Shown piece by piece: positions 1-13,552 of a stretch of 64,000 nt of DNA. Under the pieces are notes generated by a model. That model was not told the DNA's origin and did no database searches. It was given only the letters and a program-made list of their open reading frames with translations. The translations under genes and the position numbers were made by a program. The DNA is from Dolomedes plantarius (lineage: Eukaryota; Arthropoda; Arachnida; Araneae; Dolomedidae): the NCBI GenBank assembly GCA_907164885.2, contig OU015500.1:54427783-54491782 (forward strand). The letters are read 5' to 3'. Each line of letters begins with the position of its first letter. Position 1 is the stretch's first letter.

Positions 1-40
1 CCCGATATAAACGCCGCGAACACACACATACCTATATATA

Positions 41-214
<174 letters not shown>

Positions 215-1139
215 GTCGTATATTGAAAATTCACTTTTGAAATTTCAAGGTATTTATAATTTAAATGCTTATAAAAACTTCCACACTTCACGCAGTGCAA
301 TGATTCATATATGAAATAAAGGAAAATTTAATGCTGAATACAACGCAATTTTCTGAGGTCAAATATTTACATTACAAGGGATGGTATGCATTGAAACTAC
401 TGTTTGTTATACAAATTCTATTAGTCAGCAGCTTAAACAGTATGTAAAAATATTATATGTAAGAATAACCTTTTATGAAATGACAGTCTGTTAAAAAAAA
501 TAAATAAATCTACAATTAAACATTATTTTAGAATTAAAAAAAGGAAAATATATCATTTATGCCTTGTTCATTTCATTAAATTGCATAATATGAAAAATAC
601 AATTACACGGATTTAACTTAATGACATTTCAACTAATAATCCGTAGACTTAATTATTATAACTCACAGTTTTATATACATTAAGAGTTCATAACTTTCAC
701 ATGATTGAAACACAAAATTAGAAGAAAAAAACAGTTTCCATTTTAAGTAGTTATAAGAAAATTACAAATCTATATATGTTTCTAGTAGAATTTGGTCTCT
801 TGTTAATACCTCACTATAGGGTCGCGACATAAAATTAAAGTAATTTTATAACCAAAGTACTTGTACATTTTTCATTTTTCGTCTAAGGGTATAACAATGT
901 CCTCTTTAATACACCGGGGAAGTTTTAATTTGGGTAATGCTTCCCATCACGTAAACTTTCCGACAGATATTGATGCTTCTCACGAGAGAATGTAATCTAA
1001 AATGCTTATAACTTCGCGGACTACATTAAAGATAAAATCTACAGATTGCTGGCGGAGAATTTTTGTTAGGTAGATATTACTTTCAATGACGTAAAACTGC
1101 TTATGTTATATATGTTATATATAACATATCCCAGACGAG
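215..1139. other. AT-rich sequence, no gene seen
   Basis: No coding frame with family resemblance, no RNA gene and no recognisable element. Short homopolymer runs only. Confidence 0.7.
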
Positions 1140-1190
1140 ACATATATAGTAACATATATGTTATATACACATATATGTTACTATATATGT
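1140..1190. repeat. Perfect 21-bp inverted repeat (hairpin)
   Basis: Two 21-bp arms (1140-1160 and 1170-1190) are exact reverse complements around a 9-bp spacer. Each arm reads ACATATATAGTAACATATATG or its complement. It sits just left of an AAAT/(TA)n tract and a Tc1-like element. No matching gene context is visible, so it may be a MITE core or simple palindrome growth in AT-rich DNA. Confidence 0.85.
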
Positions 1191-1207
1191 TAACATGTTT
1201 AGTATAT

Positions 1208-1249
1208 AAATAAATAAATAAATAAATATATATATATATATATATTATA

Positions 1250-1305
<56 letters not shown>
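1208..1305. repeat. AAAT and (TA)n microsatellite
   Basis: AAAT units are followed by (TA)n with one interruption. The tract abuts the left end of the Tc1-like element at 1306, which suggests insertion at a TA inside the repeat. Confidence 0.95.
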
Positions 1306-1307
<2 letters not shown>

Positions 1308-2555
1308 TGGAGTACAAAATAATACGAACACCTGTGAAAAAGTATGAATTTCACACCTGCAGTACAGCCGCGCCACCTGCAACAGAAGTCTGCCACCTAG
1401 TGAGCGGGAAGAGGAAGGTATCAGTCTCTCAACAGCAGTCAACTACGTTGCATGCTTCTATCGAACTGTGTGTGATAAGTTGAAATGTCAGACCTGTCAG
1501 AGTTCCAAAGAGGAATGATTGTTGGAGCGCGTCTAAGTGGAGCATCGTTTAGGGAAACAGCAAAACTTTTGGGCTTTGCAAGGAGTACGGGATCAGCCGT
1601 TATGACAGCGTATACGAAAGAGGGTAAGACGACGTCTTCAAAGCACAACAGTGGCCGAAAGTCCAAACTTGCTGATAGGGATAGACGGGTCTTGAAGCGC
1701 ATAGGAGCCTGAAAGCACAAGCAATCGTTATCCGACATAACATCCGATATGAACAGTCATCTCCAGGACCCCGTTTCAACAAAAACTGTCAAAAGAGAAC
1801 TTCATGCTGCGAACATTTATGTCAGAGTGGCAATTCGTAAACCCTTGGTGACAGCAACTAATGCTTTCAAGCAACGCCAATGGTGCACAGATCACAAAGG
1901 CTGGTCCCCACAGCAGTGGCAACAGGTAATATTGTCAGATGAATCGTCATTCACCCTATTTCAGACGACCGGACGCGTTTATGTCTGGAAAACGCCCAAA
2001 GAAGCGTTTCCTCCTGAATGCCTCTTGCCGACTGTGAAACATGGGGGTGTCTCCATTATGGTATGGGGTGCAATATCTTGGCGCGGTCTTGGGCCACTTG
2101 TTATTCTGCATGGGAGGATCAAATCCAAACACTATCTAAGCGTTCTAGGGGATCATGTCCATCTTTTTGTCCAGACTGTATTCCCTGGAGAGCGACCGCT
2201 TTTTCAAGAAGAAAACGCCCCTATCCACACTGCTAGGTGTGTTCAAGAATAGTTCGAAGAGCATAACGATGCAGTTGAACATCTCAGTCTCCGGACTTGA
2301 ATATTATTGATCATTTATGGCAATATTTGGAGTCCAAACTTCGTTCCCGATTTCCACCTCCATCCGGACTTTCGGAATTAGAGACCGCTCTGCAGGAGGA
2401 ATGCCATAATATTCCTTTAAATATTGTCCATGACCTTTATGCATCTATCCCACGTCGTATTAAATCTGTACTTCTGTCAAAGGGTAGTCCAACCCCCTAT
2501 TAATAAAGATTTTTCATTATTTCCCAGGTGTTCGTATTATTTTGTCCACCATCTG
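1306..2555 (+). mobile_element. Tc1/mariner-like transposon copy (family C, copy 1)
   Basis: The ends are imperfect terminal inverted repeats: the left end reads gatggagtacaaaataata and the right end is the reverse complement of a close match. TA flanks both sides, as expected of the Tc1/mariner TA target duplication. The length of 1250 bp is normal for Tc1. The left terminal C appears lost. It holds one broken transposase frame (1485-2503). Confidence 0.88.
1485..2503 (+). pseudogene. Tc1-like transposase, broken
   Basis: Transposases of this family cut and paste the element at TA sites with a DDE/D triad. The N-terminal region (residues 1-75) is a helix-turn-helix type domain with EFQRGMIVGARLSG. 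The first catalytic Asp is in LSDESSF. The second catalytic position reads EENAP where the family has an Asp, so it looks lost. The third acidic residue is in LNIIDHLW and is Asp, not Glu. There is an in-frame TGA at 1710-1712, TAG at 2250-2252 (probably from TGG), and a frameshift between 2253 and 2296, where a short stretch before the SPDLN motif seems deleted. The C-terminal frame ends at TAA 2501-2503. This copy cannot make a full transposase. The start ATG at 1485 fits the family N-terminus. Confidence 0.88.
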
Positions 2556-3107
2556 TATGTGTATATATTATCTATATAATAGCCGTTGTCTCTGTATAAC
2601 GCTTCCGGGCTGTACTCATCGTTCAATTGAAGCCCTCAGTAAACAAAATGCCGATTAGGCTTAATTTCAATTTAGATGTGGATCAGAATTTTTTCTTACC
2701 TAAAAACTAATATCTTCTCCATCAAATCACTTTTGTTCAGATTATTTTTCTATAAAACATTCAGAACTAAAAAAATTGGATGTTTTTAGCTGTATATTTA
2801 ACAGTTTTTAAAAATCTGTTTATTTTTGCGATGAATTCTGAAAGTAAACAAACTTGAATGCGAATGGTTCAAGTAGCTCAAGTATTCATATCGCGTAGTG
2901 AGCTGTAAAAAACTGGATGGCAATCAACTACTCCAATCACATGAAAAACTAAATAAATAAAAAATAATGAAAGGGTTTGCTTTTACAAGGTGTGGATTAA
3001 ATGCAATATTGTTAGAAAATTCGGGATTATTTTTTAACTTTCATATTCATTTTCCATTATGACGTCTTTATCAGTATTATGACATCAAAATGACGGGTTA
3101 CCTTCTA

Positions 3108-3154
<47 letters not shown>

Positions 3155-5839
3155 GTTGTAAGTTTATATTGTTGTTCTATGTTGTTTTGGTATTTGACGT
3201 TTTTATATTTATTATAATATGTTAATCTGTTGTTTTTCCATGTTTATATTATTTTACTTGATATGTAGATTGTGGTGTTGAAGCTGATCTCAGGGAGTGT
3301 TGCCCAGGCGTAAAACATGTTCAATTGGAGAGGGGGTTACAACTTCCGCCTGTCATGAACTACAACGCCATCCAATTCGTCTAAAATCCTATTAAGGCTT
3401 TCATGGTTCAACATATGTGAAATGTGTGTGGGTATCATCTTGTCTTGAAGCTTTGTTCCCCATATTTCTTTGATTTTTATGATTTCTAATTCCTATTTAC
3501 TAACAGAATTTGTGAGCAGCTAGGCGCCTGGATTTTCGTTTACTTAAGACTTGGATAGCTATGTGAATAATGATTTACAATTTTCATTTGAAATATAGAT
3601 ATATATTATATAAGGCAAAAAATCCTTAGATTGTAAAAAGTATTGTAGTACATTACTCAGTAAATTAATACATTTATGTTTTTTACGACAAACCGTTACT
3701 AAAGACTTATGCTAGATTAATAAGGAAATACAACGCATTCATTTATATGAATAAAGGCATTATAATATCATACAATTAACTATATTCAAAATTTGAAATT
3801 TTTTCTTTATCTACAGTAGTTAACTGAACTCAAAATAAGTATATATCATAAACGTGAACATATAATGTCTGAATAAAATTCGTACACGTTAAAATAAAAT
3901 ATAACGGTACATAAACAATGAAGAGATAAATTAAGTTAAAGTAAATTTCTAAATTACTGAAAAGTGAATAATATATCTAATTATTACAATATGGAAAGCT
4001 TTCGATAACCCCAGCAATTATTCTTTTGGGAGAAAAAAAAATCTGTCTTTATAACCAGTTCTTTTAATAATTATTTTACTCAAAGTTTAGATATTTTAAT
4101 AGACAAAGGTAAGGAAAAAGAATAATACAAACGTCTTTTATATTGTAATTACATACAAAACACGTTTAGAAACAATTCTTGCAATAACATCCCATGAGAT
4201 TGAAATATTTTTTCTTTAGTTTCAGGAAATATCTAGTCGTGTATGTAAAGTTTGGTGGCTCTGAGTTACAAAGCTACAGGAAAAATATTGATCGATTTCA
4301 TTTTAATTAAACGTATTAGTTTCTACGCTATATAATTAATAAAATCCCAGTAGACAGGAGATGTGATTTATTTCAACAGCATAACATATTGAAACAAAAA
4401 TTTGTCTCATCCTTAAGTGATATTCAGTATTTAGAATCGTAATTGGGTAATAATATATTTATCACACAAGTCTGCTAATATCAATATATTTTTAATGAAA
4501 TATACCCATCCAAGTACGTAAATTTATATATCTATGCATTTCTACATGCTTATATTATTTATACGTGTTTTAAATACATTATTTAGATAAATGCATATAC
4601 ATGCATTTTAAACCTATATCACAAAAGTAAAATAAAAAAAAATAATTGCAGAAAACGTTTATTTATTATCATATTCAGCATCAATTTTATCTTTTCATCT
4701 GAAGGTTTAATAAATAGCCTGTTTAAATAAAATTTATCACATTCGCAAACACATTGGATTTTAAAATGGAGTCGCTCTGGTATCTCGGAAGTGACAGGGA
4801 ATTTCTCCAATACTACTTTCTCGCAGTACTATGAAACTGTGCGATCACTTTCTGAAGATGCGTAAGTTCCCAATACACGACATATTCAGCTTTTGTTCAG
4901 ATTGATGTTTATATCATGGCCTTATTTGGATAGTGGTCCAACTCCATTCTTGTTCATTTTGAGATAGAGTCTTAAAGTCTGTTGAATGCAGAGCAATCAC
5001 TGCTGAAGTCTGATTTGTAGCGCCCTCTGTAGACAGCAGAAATAAGTTGAAGGTGTACCAGTTTAAAAATAAGATAGAAATGACTTGTATGAACATGACT
5101 GAAAGTTTTTGGAAGTTACTGAAAGTTTTTGGATAGAGTCAAATTTTTCGAAAACGCCAACATTACGTGTGTAACGTGTAATTAGAGGTGGGTGGAAGTA
5201 AATGTAACAGATTCAATAATTGTATAGCGTTGAGAGTCACATGGGAACTTGGACATGACTTTCCAACGTGTACTGATCAAAGCTTTCCTTCATGTGGTAG
5301 TTATCTTCTAGAGCTTGCACAGTTTGGGCATGGGTTCGAATAACGGATAAGACCCGATCGTTCCTGGGCTGATCAATCATACGGAGCAGCGTTATTTCAA
5401 CTATAAGTATATAGTGCTTTTATAAAAAATTAATTTTATAAAGTCCTCGTGTGATGGGGGAATATCCTTGCCGGGATTGAAAAATGATTATGGAGCAATG
5501 TAGCAAAACTAGAGATACAGAATTATATTATAAATTCTATTAGGTTCTATCTACAGCAGGTGGAGAAAGAAATGTATTCAGAAAAAACGAAATAATATTC
5601 GCGTCCATCGTAAACTTTATCCCGCTTGATATTCGGTTACTAGTTATTCTGTCAATACCCCTGAGTTGATTGAAATGCGTATCGACAAACAGCAAGCCAT
5701 ACTTGTCAAAATTTGCTATGAGATGGCATAAGCTCATAGCTTTGTCGTAGTCTTTAACTGATGAAAGCAGAAATGTACAGAACAATCAAATGTACATTAT
5801 ATGATACGACCATAGTCCCACAAACAAGAGGTTGGACGA
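2556..5839. other. AT-rich sequence, no gene seen
   Basis: No coding frame above background, no recognisable repeat family. It contains one (TA)n tract at about 3110-3151. The open frames at 4619-4810, 4914-5096 and 5540-5785 have no visible domain or composition that supports a gene. Confidence 0.65.
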
Positions 5840-5840
<1 letters not shown>

Positions 5841-5896
<56 letters not shown>

Positions 5897-5930
5897 GTGT
5901 TTGATTGATTGATTGATTGACTGATTTATA
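5841..5930. repeat. (TA)n followed by (TGAT)n microsatellite
   Basis: About 50 bp of TA repeats, then TGAT-type tetranucleotide repeats around 5900-5925. Confidence 0.95.
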
Positions 5931-7804
5931 TTCCTAGGCGTCCGGTTTTTTGTACATACAAATTGTATTTAGGATAAAAAATAAAATGTTCTCTACAAAG
6001 ATTGAATTTCAAGATAGCACACTGAGATAAGACATCTTCAGAAACTATCTTCGTAATGATATGATAGCTTCATTTGATCCTAATGTGATATTATTGATTA
6101 CGTAATTAATAAATATTTTCATTTCTCAAACAAAAAATACATAAATACTTTCATTCTAAGTTTTACCGTTAAACCTGAGCGGGGACAGACAGAGAAAAAT
6201 ACAACTACAAAGCATTTTAATTAGATACGTTTGAATTACGCAAGAAGTTCAGAAATTACTTTTGCTCTGAATATTTTTTCCTTATTCATGTAACTTATGA
6301 GGTTAACATGCGTTTAATTGTAATTTAAAACTGATCACAAGTTTAGGTATTAAAAATCTTATACAAAACCTATTTAATCAAGCTTATAATCCATCTACTT
6401 TTTGAATGGGACGGGAAATAAAGTAAAATGAGACATATTAATTGCTTTTTTGTAGAAAGAAGCTTGAACACGGGAGAAAACTATTTTTTCTTTGAATGAT
6501 TTGGATAAAAAAAATACATATTTCTTCTTTGAAGAGGTGAATTAAAATTACTTTTTTATGTACACAACCATTAGATAATTGCGAAAAATAATTCTCTACT
6601 TAAATGGTATAATACAAATTATTTGAATAGAATATGCACTTTAATACTGAAACCAAATAATTACATACGTATATAATAGCATAATAAACATTCCAACACT
6701 AATTAAATGCTTACATCCAACGGGAATTTATTTGAATATTCAAAAATTCTGGACAAAGGAAGCAGCCTTATAATAATAGATATGATTAAAAAAATCCTCG
6801 GTATACAATAGCTACTATCAAAAACCGATACAGCATTTTTTCTATATTGAGAGCTGATCACACACATCAAACAATAGACAAAATTGCGAGCAAAGAGTGT
6901 TGAAATTTCACTCTAGAAAAACTGTATAGGAAGGATATTACAGACAATTAAAAGAAAAAAGTAGGCAAAAAAGTAATAATTAGATAAAAAAAGAAAATTG
7001 GTAAGCGTAGGAAAAATTAAATTAGGAAAAATTAATACATAACAGCCAACAAGGCTGAAAAAAATTTAAGGCACAAAAGAGTTATTCTTAACATTGCTTA
7101 CACGTATTTTATCGAGAACTTTACAGCTAAATCCAGTTCTTTTGCATTTCTGATTACTAATTTTTTACTTTCTTTTCTTCTTAATAAAACCTCCACTTTT
7201 AACTGCTTTTCTATTGTGTTAAGTAACACATTCGTCAAACAAACCATTTTGCCTGGTAATGTTTTCATAATGTTTGATTTCTTTATCAGCTCCTAAAGAA
7301 GAAATTCGTATATACGTAAGAAATTCATTTTTAAGGCATGTCTCCTTTTACTTTTCCATAGTTTCCTTTTACTGTTGACATTTTGTAGGTTGATTTCTTC
7401 CCTGTCATCTTTCACTGGTTTTGATGCTATATTCGAATATTTAAACTTTTGTTCGGAACATTTGTTTTCGCACCATACTAAGACCTCAACTGTAACATAC
7501 TAAGAATGTTGAGGCAGCATTGATTTGCAAGACAGAATCAATCTGTCACCATTCCACTAGCAGTACCAGATTTTTTTTTCCTACCGGAGAGACACAGAGT
7601 TTCAAAAGTGTTGCAGATTGTGGGAGAATAGACTCCCACATTTCAAAGACTAATTAAAAAAAAACTAACGAAACAATTTACAGAAAAAAAATTACGCTTT
7701 CAAAAAGTACTAATAAAATGATTTTTTTATTCCTCTAGGTATTCAAAATAACATTACTCAGGTGGTGCCTGTTGTTTGCGATATGTCATAGGGACATGAC
7801 AATA
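5931..7804. other. AT-rich sequence, no gene seen
   Basis: No coding potential or known element recognised on either strand. Confidence 0.65.
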
Positions 7805-9225
7805 GTGTCACGGCCAGGGGCAGGAGAATTGAAAATTACAGGACGAATTAAAATAATTGCTAAATGTAAGAAATAAATATGGCAAAAGACGGGCAATAAA
7901 AGAGAAGGGTAGAAAGCCAACTATATAGCGAAACTAAATATATAGATTGTGCTTGTAGCAAGAAGTATAAGATAAAAGTTCAAGAGAGGGAGTGGCAACG
8001 AATAGAAGAAAAGAAGAAAGGGAAGACTAAATTTATGATCGCTATAAAACAGGCCACCCTGCTTGATGCCGGAGAGTGGGAAAAAGTTTAATTAGAAGGA
8101 GAATTTTATAAATCCCGCCCTCGATTCGCATTGGTGAAAAGGGGATTGACAGGAGGCAGCCACGGACGAATGACGATGGAAAGGTAATAATATGACCAAT
8201 GGAAATTGTAAGAGGCGTAGTCAGCATTAATAAGAGAAAATAATATGAAATAAGATAGGAAGGCACAGAAGAAGGAGAGTTAGTTAGAAGTTTAAAAAAG
8301 TAGTAATGCCAACCCGATGAATATGTACGAAGAACCCCCGATGATATAAATATAAGTCATGGCCCATGCAAAGGCGCCCTATTACCTAGGAAAAGAGAGC
8401 CCCAGTATCCCGTGCTGAGGGCCTGGAATGAGTGAAGGAGCCATATAACCTATGATGAGAGTGTCCCAGTTTACTGTGTTGAGTGCCTGCCACGATTGAG
8501 GAAGCCGTGTACCAGACGAAGAGAGCGCCTTAGTTCCCGTGCGATGATAATACAACGAAGTTCGTCGTTACGAGTGCCAGCTGCCCATCATAGTGATCCA
8601 ACAGTCATCTTTCGAGGTACCGACTTTTGCGTTTCCTTTTGATATTACCGTCATTTCTTCTCAGTGTGTAGCCTTAATAACTAATATAGAGCGCGATGAG
8701 GATGTTATTTGAGTATAAAATGTTAAAGAGATGACCGATAATTCGTAAAAAACAATTTAATTAATATGATGTTACGCTTATATATGAGTAAATATTGGTA
8801 GTAATAGAACATGGTCATATGAGTGATTATGTTTATAAAATGTTATTATAATAAGTGAATGAATTAAATATTTGAGTCGTAGAGTCATGGCCCATGCAAA
8901 GGAGCTGGAAATTGTTCACTATTACCTAGGAAGAGAGCGCCCCAGTATCCCGTGCCGAGGGCTTGCAATGAGTGAAGATTTAGTAGTAATGAAGTGGAGA
9001 GTAATATGTGTAAATGAAATACGAAATATTGTCATAGTAATTGAATGAATTAAATATATGTGTCGTGGTGAATTAATTTAGTAGTAATGAAGTTGTGAGT
9101 AATGTGTACATGAAGGATGAAATATTTAGTAGTATTGTATCGTATTATTTATAGGTTTAATACTCAATAAATTGATTTGTCAGTGAAAACCAGAGTTGTT
9201 TCCATCATTTGGGAATCACAACGAA
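7805..9225 (+). mobile_element. Probable solo LTR (LTR family 1, copy 1)
   Basis: The block begins TGTCACGG, ends near GGGAATCACAACG, and is richer in G+C than its flanks. A TATAAAA box lies at 8043-8049 and an AATAAA-type signal shortly before the end. Its last 150 bp align by eye with the end of the block at 15780-17270: both have an AATAAATTGAT/AATAAATTAAT-like stretch, then a sequence ending CCAGAGTTG. An internal repeat of about 80 bp (containing GGCCCATGCAAAGG) occurs at about 8358 and again at about 8884. No gag or pol frame is present. The target duplication is unclear (AATA is possible on both sides), so the exact ends are uncertain. Confidence 0.55.
8043..8049 (+). promoter_or_regulatory. 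TATA box of the putative LTR
   Basis: TATAAAA inside the putative LTR, in a position suited to the U3 promoter. Inferred from sequence only. Confidence 0.4.
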
Positions 9226-9344
9226 TAATGCAATGTACTAACCACAATCTTAATCAAGCTCAATCAATGAATTCCAAATCATCATTATTATCATTAATAA
9301 TATATTTATTTATATAATACCCCATCCAATTAATTTCTTTTTCA

Positions 9345-9440
9345 CAGCCACACGATACACTGTCGATGACGTTTTCTAAAGTTTTTCCATCACTCTCTTG
9401 GTCATCTCTAGAGGAATGGTGGTAACTTCCTCACAAACAG
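9345..9440 (-). pseudogene. Short C-terminal relic of a mariner/Tc1-type transposase
   Basis: Reading the minus strand gives TTIPLEMTKRVME and, after a one-base shift, NFRKRHRQCIVWL. This resembles the C-terminal helix region of mariner-type transposases, where a Pro-x-x-Met segment leads to an Arg-rich FR.R motif. Nothing upstream can be assigned. The relic is short and may be chance resemblance. Confidence 0.33.
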
Positions 9441-9801
9441 TGGGCTTACGACTTGTTGCCCATTTTCAGGTGTTCTTATGCTCCAAGGACGACCATTAAT
9501 TTCCTTGTTAATACTTGTTCTTGCGTTTGAAAACTATTGCAGGTTCGTTTTTCGATCAGGAACGCCATCATTTGCATAGCGCCCGAAGAGCGACCTAATT
9601 GCGCTTTATGTCACGGTTGCAGAAACGTTGCTTTTGGAGAACGCGTTCATAACAAAACACCGATGTTGACCGGACCAACTCATGGTGCGTACTGGCAACT
9701 CAAAAATCCACTCGAATTGTTCCCTACTCCCGCGGTGCTTCAATCTCCCCCCCCCCCTTTCCAGTGACCTTCAGAAATAGGGGAGTCCAATCTGACGCCC
9801 C

Positions 9802-9810
9802 TATAAAAAG
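9802..9810 (+). promoter_or_regulatory. Isolated TATA-box-like site in a GC-richer island
   Basis: TATAAAAAG in a patch (9540-9880) clearly richer in G+C than its surroundings, which looks like a fragment of an LTR promoter region. There is no open frame downstream that I would call a gene. The open frame at 9537-9767 has no recognisable domain. Confidence 0.25.
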
Positions 9811-9929
9811 GCGTATGTTTGTTCCCGACGCCTCTATTCGTCCGCAGATTCTTCTGGGCGTATTGTTGCGCATTATTGAAGATAGTAACATCTTTGTAGG
9901 ATAAATTGTTCAGAGAAATTAGGAACACG

Positions 9930-11326
9930 ACTGTGAAAAACGTATCAAAATGAAATGTGTGTATAACAGTTGTATCCTCGTTCAGTTCGACACATTTCTA
10001 CTTTTTTTCAAAAGTAGCGGAACTCATAATCATATTCTATGGACAACCCTATACTTAAACACTTATGTAACAATAATTCATTTTGAAGTTCAAAAAGCTA
10101 ATTTTAAAGTTTTAAAACACACACAAAAAATATTTATAAAACTTAATATTATTGCAACAGAGATCCAATGACTAAGTTGCTTATCGAAGAATAGGTTTTC
10201 CGACATTTTTTTATTTATTTTGTTTAAAAATTATAATTAGGCAAATTGTTAAGTATAGCATTTATGTAACATTAATTCATTTTGAAGATTTAAAATTAAA
10301 GTCTTTAGTGAAAGGGAATATGAACTCAGTTTGATATCATTAATTTGATTTTCTTAGAATCTCTAAAATTGTTAACTTAATATGTTGACTGATTTATTTT
10401 TTTAAAATTCTTAATATGAAAAATTTATACTTAAGAAAAATTTGAATTTAAACTACGAAAAAGAACGTATTTCGTTGAGTATGTTTCGATCCCATAAAAT
10501 ATAAAGCAATTTTACTTTTTGTGCAGGCTATAAGGCATATACGTAGTAGCTTATAACACAGTTAACCATTCTTGTTTCAGTTATTACCGAAAAATTTGAA
10601 ACGGAAAGAAATATAATAAATTAAGTCTATAAAAAGATTAAATATTTTTCATTTCTTGAAATGTATTTTTCAAAGAATAAAACATATCCCTAATAATTTT
10701 GTGTGTACGTGTTTCGTATACGGCAATTAATACCGCTGAGACAGGTGAATGTCTTGCTGACATACCTATATATTCTCGATGAAGAATTTAATTAATTTAT
10801 TTTATAATTCTCGAAAATTAATTGCCTCTTCTGGGACATGTTTTGACACAGAAAATTAAAGAATGAAAATTGAGTTTTCAAGATTCGTTATAGAAAATGC
10901 GTCAACACAATTTTTATGATTAAAACAATTTTCACTATTTTTATTTTACTCTCACAATTAGTGTTTAAGTTTTTGATGAAAAGTATGAATAAAAGTAAAA
11001 GGTGATTTAAATAAATTATGTTTCATTGTCAAAAGCAGTTGTTTGAAATATTTTATCTGACCTATTTTAGGTTATTGTTTAAAAATGTTCAATGCAAATA
11101 TGTTCAATATAAATTTTCTTTTCAGTTAGAAACTAGTTTTACATGGTAGCCAATAAAATGTCCAGTTCTCCTGTGGAAAAATATTCGAAAATCCATTTTG
11201 TTAACTACGTAATTATTATGTACGACGGCAATTATAAATTTCCTAACCAGGATTTTAGATGTATGTTATGTAAAAATTAATTATTTATAACTTTAAAAGT
11301 GTTTATATATACACGTCCCCATCCCC

Positions 11327-11329
<3 letters not shown>
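9930..11329. other. AT-rich sequence, no gene seen
   Basis: No coding or structural signal on either strand. Confidence 0.65.
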
Positions 11330-11396
<67 letters not shown>

Positions 11397-11428
11397 TTAT
11401 TTATTTATTTATTTATTCATTTATTCAT
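11330..11428. repeat. (TA)n then (TTTA)n microsatellite
   Basis: About 60 bp of TA, then TTTA/TTCA tetranucleotides. This is the mirror arrangement of the AAAT-(TA)n tract at the start of the window. Confidence 0.95.
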
Positions 11429-11489
11429 AGGTAGACATCTAAATATTCCAATAAAACCTCAAATACGCGAGATATTGTCAGTCATGGAG

Positions 11490-12190
11490 GAGTTATACAC
11501 TAGCAATAATAATATTAATTAATTTCTATATATATTTCTTCTGATCAAAAATATTATTGTTCGAACCTACTTATATCAAAGTTGTGATGCTAGCATTACA
11601 TTTTAATTTATCAATTATTGTTTAAAATGACATGCTACCCTTACATTTGTTATGCTATGCTGGCATTACATTTTAACATGTCACTTATTGTTTAAAGATG
11701 TGTTATGTCTTTTTAAACAATAACTGATAATATTAAAATGTAATGCTAGCATGGCAACACAGATCACACGACACAGTAATATTATTATGCTAGCTATAAT
11801 AATATTAATTATTTTCGATTCATATTTCTTCTGATCAAAAACATTATTGTTCAAAACCACTTATATCAAAGTTGTGATGCTAGCATTTCATTTTAATATT
11901 GTTTCAATTATTGTTTAAAACGACATACTACCCTTCCATTTATTGTCTCATGCTGGCATTACATTTTAACATATCACTTATTATGTGAAGAGACCTACTA
12001 CCCTTACATCTGCGATATCATGCTGGAATTGCATTTTAATACATCAGTTATTGTGAAAAAAGACATACCACCCTTACATCTGTGTTGCCATGCTAGCATT
12101 ACATTTTAATATTATCAGTTATTGTTTAAAAAGACATAAAACCCTGACATATGTTATGTCATGCTGGCATTATATATTTTTAAAAATAAT
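11490..12190. repeat. Minisatellite with direct and inverted units
   Basis: A unit of about 75-80 bp, containing ATGCTGGCATTACATTTTAA and a TTATTGTTTAAAA stretch, recurs several times. A longer piece (about 11500-11640) is repeated at about 11800-11930. One unit is inverted: 11700-11762 is the reverse complement of 12083-12145 over roughly 60 bp with almost no mismatch. No coding frame is involved. Confidence 0.85.
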
Positions 12191-13510
12191 TTCTTTCAGG
12201 AATGCTAAATGTTTCCCTACCTTGATTTTTTATTCATATGTTTATCTCTAACGGTCATTGCTAATTCTTTCGAAATGTCTGAACATTATTCAAAACGTCT
12301 GGAAGGGAATATTGGAAAACAAAAGTATTCTGATCGGAAGCATTATGCAGTTAAGCATTCCTGTAGAGGGAGAACACTTGATTTTGAAATCCGCTTCTCG
12401 CAAACTAAAAATACTAATCTCTACCAACACTTTATTTAACAAGGAATTTCCCAGGGAATATCTTCAGTATACATTTCGAGATTCCAGTGTCAATATAAGA
12501 TTCCTGAGTGGAACGCAAAGCCTATATAAGTTTAAAGGAATCTACAGTTAGATGTGTTTTGTACACTACTAAAAAAATATATCTTTTAAGTTCACCATAT
12601 TAACTTTTATGTGTATGCTAGCAAAATCAAAAGCAAACCCGATTATTTTTTTCATAAAAATGGTTTTCGAAAGAAAATTCCTGTTACATTTTTCCTTCCA
12701 TTACTCAAAATTTAAAATATTTTTCCCTTTTTCAAAAGAAATTTATTTTGGTAATGTATTTCTTCAAATATAGTAATTTTTTACCTCAAATAAATACTAA
12801 GACCTTTTATGCACTTGTTCACTTCCCAAATATAGTTTTGAATAAATGATTCGCTGTAATATACACACAGTAAGAATTAAATAACATCTAAAATTCGAGC
12901 CCGAACTCTTTCCAAATCTAAACGTAACTTATTATTTTTAAATTTGGACAGATGGGTCTCATCTTCAAGTCGAGTTTACTTAGATACTTTGTTGTAAGAA
13001 ACTCATTTTACTCGAGCCTTAGCTGATATCTTATCTGTTCCAGTAACATGTTTATCTTGTGAAAGTAATATCTGTCTTAGAAGACTTTTCTGTTTACATT
13101 TACTTGAAGATACGAAATAACCTCTATTTGAAGGTTCTAGTTTCCTTTTCGTTCTTGTGTTGAAAAAAAGATAAGTTTGAATAGCTTTGTTTTTTTTCTG
13201 GCTATAGTTTCGCTACAGTGCTTGGAAGTACCCTGAAAAATGCAAATCCTAAAGAAATTCGGAGTAATTTTAAGAAAATCCTTCCAAATTTATTTTCAAC
13301 AGTGGATTCCTATATTTTTTTTGTAATAGTTAAAATCTTGTTCAAATGGAATTTAAAAGCATACATAGTTCCGATCTGTGTTGCAAAGTCAAAACATTAT
13401 CAAAATCATTTTTTTATATATATTGATTTTATACTAAAAAAATTGTGTTCACAATCATGACGAATATTTTAGAGAAAAATATGCTAGATTCCATAAACTG
13501 AATTAACAGC

Positions 13511-13513
<3 letters not shown>
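12191..13513. other. AT-rich sequence, no gene seen
   Basis: The overlapping frames at 12209-12551 and 13218-13460 show no domain, and two frames cover the same DNA. I do not support either as a gene. Confidence 0.6.

Positions 13514-13549
<36 letters not shown>
13514..13549. repeat. (TA)n microsatellite
   Basis: About 36 bp of TA, just upstream of an eroded Tc1-like copy. Confidence 0.95.

Positions 13550-13552
<3 letters not shown>

Noticed and set aside
12209..12551. Two overlapping frames that might be a small gene
   Set aside because: Neither shows a domain, and they use the same DNA in two frames. A signal-peptide-like start in one is not enough.
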